Of a stretch of DNA of 64,000 nucleotides, positions 55,702 through 64,000 are shown in pieces (the stretch's first letter is position 1; every line of letters starts with the position of its first letter). The notes under the pieces are model-generated. The model was not told where the DNA came from. It saw only the letters and a program-made list of their open reading frames with translations, and made no database searches. Made by a program: the position numbers and the translations under genes. The stretch is from Dryas octopetala (taxonomy: Eukaryota; Streptophyta; Magnoliopsida; Rosales; Rosaceae), in assembly GCA_963921425.1 (NCBI GenBank), contig OY992836.1, forward strand, positions 15,455,614 through 15,519,613, read 5' to 3'.

Positions 55702-55846
55702 CACCAATGGGCCAATCATCCTAGTCTCCGGTTCCCAAAATGTCCTTGCCAAATTCCCAAAACCTTTGATACTTGGGAACGGGAGGTCTGAATCTGAATC
55801 TGCTTTCTCAATGATCTGTAGTAATTGATCAACAACAGATTTGCAA
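55702..55846 (-). pseudogene. Inverted 145-bp ARO fragment
   Basis: The reverse complement of this segment aligns without gaps to ARO3 bases 54614-54758; I count 131 of 145 identical. It still reads as an open ARO peptide (KSVVDQLLQIIEKADSDSDL ... TRMIGPLV). It keeps the double gattca of ARO3 that the copy at 60.4 kb lacks, so it derives from an ARO3-like sequence. Only this slice remains, with no start, stop or neighbouring ARO sequence. It lies 568 bases after the ARO3 stop, in the opposite orientation. Confidence 0.9.
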
Positions 55847-58290
55847 AGCTAAGTCAATTGATGAGTTTCCATTATGAGTGCTCAGATTGCAGATTCATGA
55901 TCTTATTTATTTAACCAGCAAGGCTACAACTAATCAAAGTTTCCAACTCCTATGATGTTTCAATATTTTTGCCACAAAATCATGTCAACTAACACGGTCC
56001 ATGGTCCAATTATTCAGTAGTGCAACTGTCAGTAAATCAACCACCATCAGGAATCTTAAATAAGCACTAGCTTTTGTTTGGGTAACTATATAAGTAGTAG
56101 CTGACGAGGATTTTCCTCTAGTCATCAGATAATGTCAGTAAGACAACCACCAGGACAAAGCTCCCTACAATAATGAAGCCCTACGCAAGTGGAGTAGCCA
56201 AATATGTGCATACTAACATTTCAATGTGAATCATTTAGAAAAATAGAAATGTACCCTGGCCTAGTTTGAAGAGTCGATTCAATGCCACACTGCATACTGA
56301 AAGTTTTATATGGAAAAAGTCAAAAATCATTTGAGCAATTTTCTAATTGGACAACAAATAAATGAAGACCACTTGTTTTCAAATCCTCCCAACATGTGTG
56401 AACTGAACATTCACGAATTTAATATAAGATAGCAGTCCAGAAAAAAAAAATTAATATAGGCAATTCAGTATTGGCCCAAAGTGTGCTAATGAAATCCCAC
56501 ATCAAAAAATACAGGCTTTCTCATTTATGAAGCAATAAGGACGAGGCCCTGAAGGATAATTATTCTTCAACTAAAAAGTTGAAAAAGAAATGTAATTAAA
56601 AATAAAAACCTGAAGTCAATGCTCAAGAACTTACCACTTTGGTAGGTAGGTCAAGGAATAATGGACGTCAAACTACATCAACTTAACCATGTTGAAGAGT
56701 CAATCTCCTTGTAAAAAACTCTGCAGCTGTTTGAATTCACAATCACAATTAAGAAAATTGCAGCAAATTGAAATAAACTCAACTATCTCTAAATCTCAAA
56801 ATTTATCAGAAATTCGAATGTGGTACCAACATCAGATTTGATTATGAGGAACAGCATATAGTAGAAAAGTAGAATGCATGTGGCTGATCCCATCATTTGG
56901 GACAAAGACAAGGATGGATGAAAGAGAGCAGAATATGCTAACTAATCAAATTCTAATTTGATAACATTTCAGTACAAAGTAAGGAAAGGTGATTCCCAAT
57001 TGACTCATAATAAGAGAGTCAAATACTGATACCAAAACTTTGAACTTTAAAGAAATTGGCTACTCATTCTCAAACTGTATCAACGCATAATTTGGTTAAC
57101 CCAATGTTCATTCTACCATCTATTTCTTTTATAGGATCTTCTAACATCTATTTGATACAAATTAACACAGGTAGAACTAATACATATGACATATAAGGAG
57201 GGCAGTTTTATTCAGAGTTTCTTCTCTAAGAAGCATTGCCACATAACATATTTACATGACATCACAATCTGATGTATAGATATGCAATTATACACTTTTT
57301 AGGGTTAACTAAGCAGGTGCAGTGATGCAGCATCAATCCTCAAGGGTGATTTGGAATTTTTAACAGACCATGGTTAAGCATTTCAAATCACAAATTAGAT
57401 TTGTATTTGGGGTTTCCAGCCTCACTAGTACAGACAGAAACTCAGTGTTCATATGATTTCTAAATTATTTAGGGGCATTATGCAGATACATCTCTTACAA
57501 ACTACAGAAATCTTCTCCATCCAGTATACATACAATGGGTTTCCAGACCCACAAGTTCAGACAGAAACTCAGTGCTCATCTGATTTCTAAATTGTATGTC
57601 TCAGTCGTATGCACAAATTGACCAAAGCCTTCATTCAACACTCATATAAACTACAAAGGGACTAGGGAGTGTGATATGTCTCAGAGCCAAAGGCTACAAT
57701 GATGACATTGCACACATCTAAATTGTAAAAAGTTTCTAAAACCTCATTGCTTCAATTGAAAATGTGGTTTGGTTTCAAACAAACAGAAAGCAATCCCTTC
57801 TAGTTAAGTCAAATTGATAAATAGTATAGAAACATACTGAAAGGATTTAACAACTGAATAACAACTAAAGATGAGACCGCAACCGAAGAATTTTCTTCAA
57901 ATCCACCATAACAGGATAGTGGACCGATATTCGAGAAACACCGAGCGATTGTGTTGTGTCCATTTCACACATTTAAACAATAGAAGAAAAAAAAAAAGAG
58001 AAAAATAAAATAAAATAGGCAATGTTAAGTTCTTTAATCGGTCCTCAACTTGATTATCAATTCACAATCTCCACGAACCAATAATCAGAAAAAAAAAAAA
58101 TTTCAGCTAAAAACCACATGCGCAACCAATCAACTACGACATTGCGAATCGCAAAGAGCATAGAAACAAGAGCGAAGCACATGCATGATTTCAGAAGAGA
58201 CCGAGTGGAACAATATATCACATTTCAGAATTCCGATTTAGAACTCACACAGTGATTCGGAGAACTCGAACGATTTGAAGAAATTCGGCC
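55847..58290. other. Possible minus-strand transcription unit, unrecognised; internal 60-bp duplication
   Basis: The region lies downstream of a promoter-like block at 58.3-58.6 kb. On the minus strand a short frame begins MAVNGRISSNRSSSP at 58303, with a good donor-like GTGAGT after about 18 codons, but no convincing second exon or known domain was found. The text at 57410-57470 is repeated at 57538-57597 (shared cagacagaaactcagtg and gatttctaaatt). It could be a non-coding RNA or a decayed gene. Confidence 0.35.
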
Positions 58291-58300
58291 ATTCACGGCC

Positions 58301-58580
58301 ATCTAGGGTTTGATTTCTGACTTCTCAATGAGATAAGCAGAGAGAGAGAGAGAGACAGGGGGAAGAGAGATGATGAATTCAAACGCGCCTCTTGTGCTTC
58401 GCCGCGAATCCGCGGAAAAAGCCAACGGTTTATTGTCCGTTGCCAGGCTCTCACCGTTTTGTCCCGCGTTAACAGACGGGCCACACTAGACCAGGCCCAG
58501 AACGAAATATTCTTGTGGGCCTATTGTGAATCCAGCCCAATAAGAATGCAGGAAGCCCAGTCAGCTCATGAGTCATGGCT
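58301..58580 (-). promoter_or_regulatory. Promoter-like block with telo-box and site II motifs
   Basis: Read on the minus strand it holds TGGGCC site II motifs on either strand (58494-58499 and 58516-58521), further GCCCA words, a CCCGCG E2F-like core near 58463, and AAACCCTA (telo-box, 58304-58311) just before the ATG at 58303. In plants site II plus telo-box is typical of housekeeping and ribosome-biogenesis promoters bound by TCP factors. Part of the block (58364-58510) is homologous to 63582-63725. Confidence 0.55.
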
Positions 58581-59470
58581 CTCATACTTGAGGGTCTAAT
58601 ATGAAATTATTATCAGGAAAAAAAAAAGTTTAATTACACAAACATTTATTGAGATTTAATGTGCTTAAGACTTGGACCTTTGATATTGTTTTATATCTAT
58701 TGAAAGTATAGATTATAACGAAATTATACCCACAAGACTTGCTAAGAAAAGATAAGAATGGAGAAATGTAAACCAAAATTAATTTCACCTTCACCAGGTT
58801 GAATAAATCTTGATTTATTTGAAGAAATCAAATTAATAATACATGGAAATAATACAAACAAATAAGGTCAATTGATACAAACAAAAATTCACTTCAACAG
58901 CTTCTCTATCTAATTAGCTATTTTGGCTTTTACTTTTTTGTCACTCAACTGTAGGCTCTAGCTAAAATGAGAGAGAAGATAGCTATTAGCTAAACCTCTA
59001 TTTCACATTAAAAAATTACATTGTTTTGCCTTTGTTGCTATTTTTTGGGTATTAGAAACTTTTTTATAATTAAAAAAATAATAAAATATTTTTAAGATTA
59101 GCTAATATAGAGAATATTGTTGAAGTGAAATTTTACAATTGATTAGCTAAAAAGCCTAAAATTACTTTTCAACTATTTTAGAACAAATATAGCTAGTCGT
59201 ATGATGAAAAAGAAACGTGATCAAAGAGATACATAGAGCCTGTATGTCTGTCTCAAAGAAAATTTTCTACTAGAAAGGAAAACAATTGTTTAGGTTCGAG
59301 TAGGCATTAAGCATTGTCATTATTGACACGAGTGTGAAATTCACATGAACTTTGTTCCCCATATGAACCTTCTACCATCCCTTCTATCTATCCAAAGGAT
59401 GGTAGGGCATAGGAACTCACAATTGTAAACGTTTGTAGTCTCAATGGTGGTGAACCTTCAACCCACATCC
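58581..59470. other. AT-rich spacer
   Basis: No gene or clear repeat is supported in this stretch. Confidence 0.45.
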
Positions 59471-59560
59471 AGGGTCGGTCATGAGATTTTAGAGACTCAA
59501 GACGAACTATAAAAATGGGGCCCTCAAACATTCATTTACATTACTTAAGCGTAACACAAC
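59471..59560. mobile_element. Left-end fragment of a hAT element related to the 3.8-kb copy
   Basis: The text cagggtcggtcatgagattt followed by tagagactcaagac parallels cagggccggccctgagattt followed by cggggacccaaggc at 3846. No right end or target duplication was found, so it is a truncated copy. Confidence 0.5.
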
Positions 59561-59814
59561 ATATATATAATTATAAAATAAGTCTATAAAATTTGGGGTC
59601 TTCAATATGTTTGATTTATAAAATGCTACAACTTAAAAGTTTGATTTATTTGGATAGCAAAATGTTAACTATCAAGTGATATATATGTTTGATTTATAGT
59701 TACTAATTTCCTGCATAAGGGAGTAAAATTAAACACCAGGTATTTCAATTCATAGAAATCAAAAAACAGGCTGCAAGGGAAAACAAAAATTCATTTGACT
59801 GAAAAAGTTATAAA

Positions 59815-61662
59815 TTACATAAAATGTACACCCCATGAGAATGGTAAACCATAAACAAAAGGATGAACTTTTTCCTTCTTCTTTTTAAGGAATGGGAAAG
59901 CACTCTGCTGCCGTGTGAATGAAGCAATTGCATCATCAGCATCCCCTTGAGCCCTATATTTATCAGGATTCAACCTACTTTTAGCCTCTTGTAGCAATGT
60001 GGCAAGTGTTTCATCTTTGGTCATATAAGATTGCTCGGATGCCCATTCAAGCATGGTGAGCACCTCAGCCGGGTGAAGTTCTAAGTTGTCCGACATATGC
60101 AGTGCAATGTAGCACATGAGACCCAGCGCAGGAATCTGAGTAAATTGTTCCCAACAATACACAATATGCATCAAGTGCTTGGCACCTCCTGCACTTATTA
60201 TTGCATTGGAATGGTGAATGTGAAAATAGTTGTCTGTACAAGCAAATTTTGTGAGGGCAATGCAAGCTTCCATGCTAACCTCAAGATCTCTTTCGTTGAG
60301 AAGCCAAACCAATTTGTCAATCATCCTTGTCTCTGTTGCAGGAAATGTCATTGCCAAATTCCCAATAGCTCGGATACATGGGACCAGTAGGTCCGAATCT
60401 GCCTTGTCAATGATCTTTAGTAATTGATCAACAACAGATTTCCAAGCAGGGGAATTAGGCCTGAAAGCACATCTTCTCAATTCCGCATCTTTCTCTGCCA
60501 CTGCCGTGATCTCCATTAATGCCAGGGCCGAATACCATTGAACACCTTCATGACCCTTTTCGAGGAGCACTGCAAAACATAACAAGGCTCCTGATTCCGC
60601 AATGCTACGGCAAATGGGCGAGTTCCCCTTGGCTAGGTGCCAAAGGGCTCTTGCTGACGATGTTCTCATCTCGGCCTCAGGGTCTTCCAACTCCCCAGTC
60701 CACGAAAGATTATGGTGGAATTGTTGGTGCTGATGTTTTGGCTTTGCATTGCTGTTTCCAGTTGTCTTTGATTTTGAGATGTGGATAGAAACGCTTTGGC
60801 ATGCAAGAGCAAGATGGGTGGCAAGCAAGCGAATTACATTGTGCTGCGCAAAGGCATCTTGGCATTTGGGGTAATGAGTCACGAGCTGCGACACCGCCCA
60901 AGCCACCATAACCTGAACTTTCATTGGACCTTCTTTGAGGATTTTCGCAAACACCTGGCACAAGCCGGCATGGATCATGTGTTGGACGCTTTCGGGGTCA
61001 CGTCCCAGCAAGCCAAGGGTCCTGGCAGCGTTTCCTTGGCCTTCCATTGTACCCTCTTCCAACAATTTCAATAAGGGTCCCACGCCACCTTCCCGAACAA
61101 TCAAGTCCGAGTACCGATCATTATCCCGGGCAAGCTGAGCCAGGCAAGCTGCCGATTCAGATCGACCCAAACCACCCGTAATAACACCATTAATCTTTTC
61201 CCATATGAAACACAAAATTGGCTCGTTGGCAGCAATTGGAGGCAACCACAAACACTCGCCGGCCGAGACATGGATCAGCCACATGACGTCTGCAACGGAA
61301 TTTTCTATACACCTCGAGTATTTGAGGAAAGCACACATGGGGATGGGGATGATAGTGAAGGCGCGTTTGATGCAATTGGCTCCACATTTGAGCAGCAACG
61401 ACAGAGTTCTCTCGAGGGATTGTTCGGTTTCGTGGATGATCCGATGTATTGGGCGATCGTAGCCGACCAAGTAAAGTTTGGAGATGGCGGGACCCGCTTG
61501 GCGGAGAAGCCCCGCCAGGTTTTCGGACTTGGATTTGATCTCCACGATCAACTCCTTGTACTTTTTGGATTTCACTTTGGCTTTGCTCGCGGCCTTTGCG
61601 ACTTGGTCGCCTAGTTTGATCGGCCTGCCCAACATTTGGTTCAACATCACAACATCCGCCAT
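59815..61662 (-). CDS. Second ARO-family armadillo protein, diverged but intact
   Basis: An uninterrupted frame of 615 residues starts MADVVMLNQMLGRPIKLGDQV and follows the ARO layout: N-terminal helical region, armadillo repeats (VREGGVGPLLKLLEEG, SARALWHLAKGNSPICRS), a His/Gln-rich linker much shorter than in ARO3, and further repeats. Many changes relative to ARO3 are radical (extra Cys and Trp, altered N-terminus), suggesting relaxed or new selection. The C-terminus does not stop at the family end: after RLNPDKYRAQG it runs on for about 35 residues, ending SWGVHFM. The added part resembles a translation of the ARO3 3' untranslated region. It is the middle member of an inverted cluster. 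Expression is unknown; it could be a young functional paralogue or a pseudogene that still lacks stops. Confidence 0.85.
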   Translation of the reverse strand: MADVVMLNQMLGRPIKLGDQVAKAASKAKVKSKKYKELIVEIKSKSENLAGLLRQAGPAISKLYLVGYDRPIHRIIHETEQSLERTLSLLLKCGANCIKRAFTIIPIPMCAFLKYSRCIENSVADVMWLIHVSAGECLWLPPIAANEPILCFIWEKINGVITGGLGRSESAACLAQLARDNDRYSDLIVREGGVGPLLKLLEEGTMEGQGNAARTLGLLGRDPESVQHMIHAGLCQVFAKILKEGPMKVQVMVAWAVSQLVTHYPKCQDAFAQHNVIRLLATHLALACQSVSIHISKSKTTGNSNAKPKHQHQQFHHNLSWTGELEDPEAEMRTSSARALWHLAKGNSPICRSIAESGALLCFAVLLEKGHEGVQWYSALALMEITAVAEKDAELRRCAFRPNSPAWKSVVDQLLKIIDKADSDLLVPCIRAIGNLAMTFPATETRMIDKLVWLLNERDLEVSMEACIALTKFACTDNYFHIHHSNAIISAGGAKHLMHIVYCWEQFTQIPALGLMCYIALHMSDNLELHPAEVLTMLEWASEQSYMTKDETLATLLQEAKSRLNPDKYRAQGDADDAIASFTRQQSAFPFLKKKKEKVHPFVYGLPFSWGVHFM

Positions 61663-61828
61663 ATATTGGATTCAGATTCTGGTCTGCGATCATCAAAAAG
61701 GGTTCATAGTCGATGTAGGAGTTTTTTTACTTGTCACTTGTTCATAAGAGATAGAGAGGCCTTCGTGAGACTTTATAATAGTCTCATTCAACTAATTTCA
61801 TGGTTTTTCTCCACTTTTCTTGTCCTCT

Positions 61829-61976
61829 AAGATGGTGGGATTTGTTCCCTCCATTGCTAGTCTGGTGTTGGCTGATGGTCTGGATCTTGGGAGACCCCGT
61901 TTAGTTAAGGGCTAGTTTGTTGTGTTCTTTGGGCTTTAGCCTGGCCTTTTACCAAAAAAAGATGGTGGGATTTGTT
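61829..61976. mobile_element. Short LINE/SINE-like retro-insertion with 18-bp target duplication
   Basis: AAGATGGTGGGATTTGTT occurs at 61829-61846 and again at 61959-61976. The 112 bases between end in ttttaccaaaaa, the A-rich tail typical of target-primed retrotransposition. The tail text (ctttgggctttagcctggcc) looks like the 3' end of plant L1-type LINEs, so this is probably a strongly 5'-truncated LINE. It lies about 170-300 bases upstream of the second ARO gene's start. Confidence 0.8.
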
Positions 61977-62588
61977 GGATGGCATTTTCGGTGGAGACTT
62001 GTCTTCTCCTGAAGAGATTTTTTTTCCACGTGCATTTACTTCTTTATTTAATTCCTTCATTATTCTCTTAATTTCCAAAAATCAAAGGTTAAGAAATAAA
62101 TGTTAAATAATTATCATTAATTAATAATAATGACTCCCAAATGCCATAATTCCTATTTATCTCATTGTTAATAAATAAAACATTATTAAAATGTAATTAT
62201 CATGAAATTGACTTCTTATCAAGATAGGTTATCAATAAATATTTCTGAAATTTAAATGACACATGACTTTTGATTGAGTCATTGTTCTCCAAATGACAAA
62301 AAAATTGCCATGTGTCGCGGTGATTTTTTGTTCCAATAGTTACTAATAATGCATGAGATTCCACAGAAATAAATAAACAAACTGCAAAGGAAAACGAAGC
62401 ATAACAATGCTCTTGATTTCGAGGAGCGCAGCATGTTCCAGTTGCTAATCTTGCGCTATTAAACACATCTCTAAGCAAAATCTTGAAACATTGTCATTGT
62501 TTGGCATGTGCATTGCAATAACATAAAGCTGAAGTTAAAAGTGTCTTCAATTTCCTAACAAAATGCAAACTACCAAATGATCTATACT

Positions 62589-63512
62589 TCAGACTAGATC
62601 ATCTTTCTCTGCCACGGCTGTGATCTCCATTAATGCCATGGCCGAATAATGTTGAACATCTTCGGGACCCTTTTCGAGGAGCACTGCCAAACATAACAAT
62701 GCTCCTGATTCCACAATGCTACGGCAAATGGGTGAGTTCCCCTTGGCTAGGTGCCAAAGGGCTCGTGCTGACATTTCTCTCATCTTATCCTCGGTGGCTA
62801 GGTGTGATTGTTGGTGCTGATGTTTTTGCTTTGTATTGCTGTTTCCAGTTGTCTTGGATTTTGAAACCTCGAAAGCAAGGCTAGAGTGGCCATGCTCTTG
62901 AACACTTTGGCATGCAAGAGCAAAATGGGTGACAAGCAAGCGAATTCCATTGTGTTGTGCTAAAACATCTTGGCATTTGGGGTAATGAGCTGCGAGCTCC
63001 GACACCGCCCAAGCCACCATAGCTTGAAGTTTCATTGGACCTTCTTTGAGGATTTTCGCAAACACTTGGCACAAGACCTCTTGGTGTTCCATTATTTCCC
63101 TGTTACGTCCCAGCAACCCAAGGGCCCTGATAGAGCTTTCTCGGCCTTCCATTGTACCCTCTTTGATTAGTTTCAACAAGTGTCCGACTCCTCCGTACGT
63201 CCTCAATAATCAACTTCCCGTACCGAGGACATTTTTGCAACAAGAGCAGAGCTTTCTCGAGGACTTGTTCGGTGTCTCCGACGAACCGACCTATTGGGCG
63301 CTCATAGCCGATGAACCAGAGTTGAGACGTGGAGATGGCGTGACCCGTTTCGGTGAGAATCCCCGCCAGCTTTTCGGACTTGAGTATGATCTGGAAAATG
63401 GACTTTTGGTCCCACTTGGATTTCACAATGGCTTTGCTCGCAGCCTTTCTGACTTGTCGGCTAGCTTCATCGGCCTGCCCAACATTTCATCCACTATGTC
63501 CACGTCTGCCAT
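62589..63512 (-). pseudogene. Third ARO copy, a pseudogene
   Basis: The start at 63512 reads MADVDIVDEMLGRPMKLAD, then one base is missing and the frame is lost. ARO sequence continues in another frame (KSEKLAGIL, DTEQVLEKALLLLQKC), where about 95 codons are deleted so that QKC joins directly to RYGKLIIE. A further small indel near 63206 shifts the frame again, after which GGVGHLLKLIKEG to AVAEKD reads on. The copy ends there, about 185 residues short of the ARO3 end. Shared words (KSKTTGNSN, KHQHQQ) place it nearer to the copy at 59.8-61.7 kb than to ARO3. Confidence 0.92.
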
Positions 63513-63581
63513 GGATGGAAGGAAATAAGATCAAACAGATTCTAATGACTGATTTAATTCAGAATTCAAACATTTTCTTGA

Positions 63582-63760
63582 TGAGAGAGATGATCAATTC
63601 AAAGTTTAAAAATTAGTTTCAAACGCGTCTCTTGTGTTTCGCCGTGAATAAAGCCCTCACCGTTTATCCTTCCCGCGTTAATACATGCTTATGGGCCACT
63701 TTGGGCCAGGCTCAGAACGGATATTACCCGACTCCAGTTAGCCCAGCATAAATTTGTGGC
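63582..63760 (-). promoter_or_regulatory. Duplicate of the 58.4-kb promoter-like block, upstream of the ARO pseudogene
   Basis: Text such as caaacgcgtctcttgtgttt, cgccgtgaat, ctcaccgttt, cccgcgttaa, gggccact and ccaggctcagaacg follows the order seen at 58380-58505 on the same strand, with short deletions. It keeps TGGGCC-type motifs and an E2F-like TTCCCGCG. Its place just before the pseudogene's start suggests it once drove that copy. Confidence 0.65.
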
Positions 63761-64000
63761 CCTAATAAGTTCAAGCATTTTATTTTTTTAATACAGGTCA
63801 AAATGATAGTGGCCTTCTTATGGTAAAAATTTTCATTTTTTTGAAGTTTTGAAATATTACCCAATCAAAATTGTAGAAATTTTGTTAAAAATTTCAATTG
63901 TTTGTCTAAATTTCCAACGAAATCGAAATTTTCATAGTTTTAACTTTTGAATCCTCCAAATTCAAAATTTAATGCCTTGATTAAAAATTTAAAATAATAG
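63761..64000. other. AT-rich end of window, TTTC/GAAA-rich repeat
   Basis: Repeated aaatttt and gaaatttt words resemble the arms of the nested element at 4.2-5.7 kb. The sequence leaves the window before a boundary is reached. Confidence 0.35.

Noticed and set aside
56490-56560. atcccacatca resembling the upstream element of plant snRNA genes
   Set aside because: The match is one base off, the TATA-like text is weak, and the following sequence does not resemble any U-snRNA I know.

Overview
The window is nuclear DNA from a dicot plant. Its genes have spliced GT-AG introns, the spacers are long and AT-rich, and the repeats are small non-autonomous transposons and microsatellites. There are no operons, tRNA or rRNA genes, CRISPR arrays or intact transposon protein genes. 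I cannot name the species; a rosid tree or shrub is a reasonable guess but is not shown by the sequence.

Five genes carry the single-copy content: a group IV calcium-dependent protein kinase (9.7-13.9 kb, +, 12 exons, CPK16/18/28 clade), an iron-regulatory subgroup IVb bHLH factor (18.2-16.5 kb, -, 5 exons, bHLH11/bHLH121 type), the DNA-repair nuclease APE2 (21.2-25.4 kb, +, 9 exons), a small plastid J-protein of the DnaJ11 type (29.7-30.2 kb, +, intronless), and an intronless ARMADILLO REPEAT ONLY protein (53.1-55.1 kb, +). From memory of the Arabidopsis map this is the run AT4G36070-AT4G36060-AT4G36050-AT4G36040-AT4G36030 (CPK18, bHLH11, APE2, J11, ARO3), so the window is a conserved ancestral block stretched by repeats. 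No pathway links the five genes; their association is historical.

Region by region: 0-9.6 kb is gene-free and holds a hAT-type element with an 8-bp target duplication, foldback MITEs and a 42-bp minisatellite. 9.6-30.2 kb is the gene-dense part, with transposons between genes. 30.2-53.1 kb is a 23-kb spacer with MITEs, a plastid-like fragment carrying a group II intron domain V, palindrome-bearing TIR elements and a PstI-site-rich minisatellite. 53.1-64 kb is a local ARO expansion: the intact ARO3-like gene on +, a 145-bp inverted fragment of it just downstream, a second complete but diverged ARO copy on -, and a third ARO copy on - that is a pseudogene.

The most unusual features are the inverted ARO cluster (including a possible hairpin-forming fragment in the ARO3 downstream region), a promoter-like block shared by an unidentified minus-strand start at 58.3 kb and the ARO pseudogene, a short LINE-like insertion in the ARO copy 2 promoter, and a TTCGG-type palindrome shared by transposon families with different termini. 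All splice sites, alignments and identities were worked out by eye; no database was searched.
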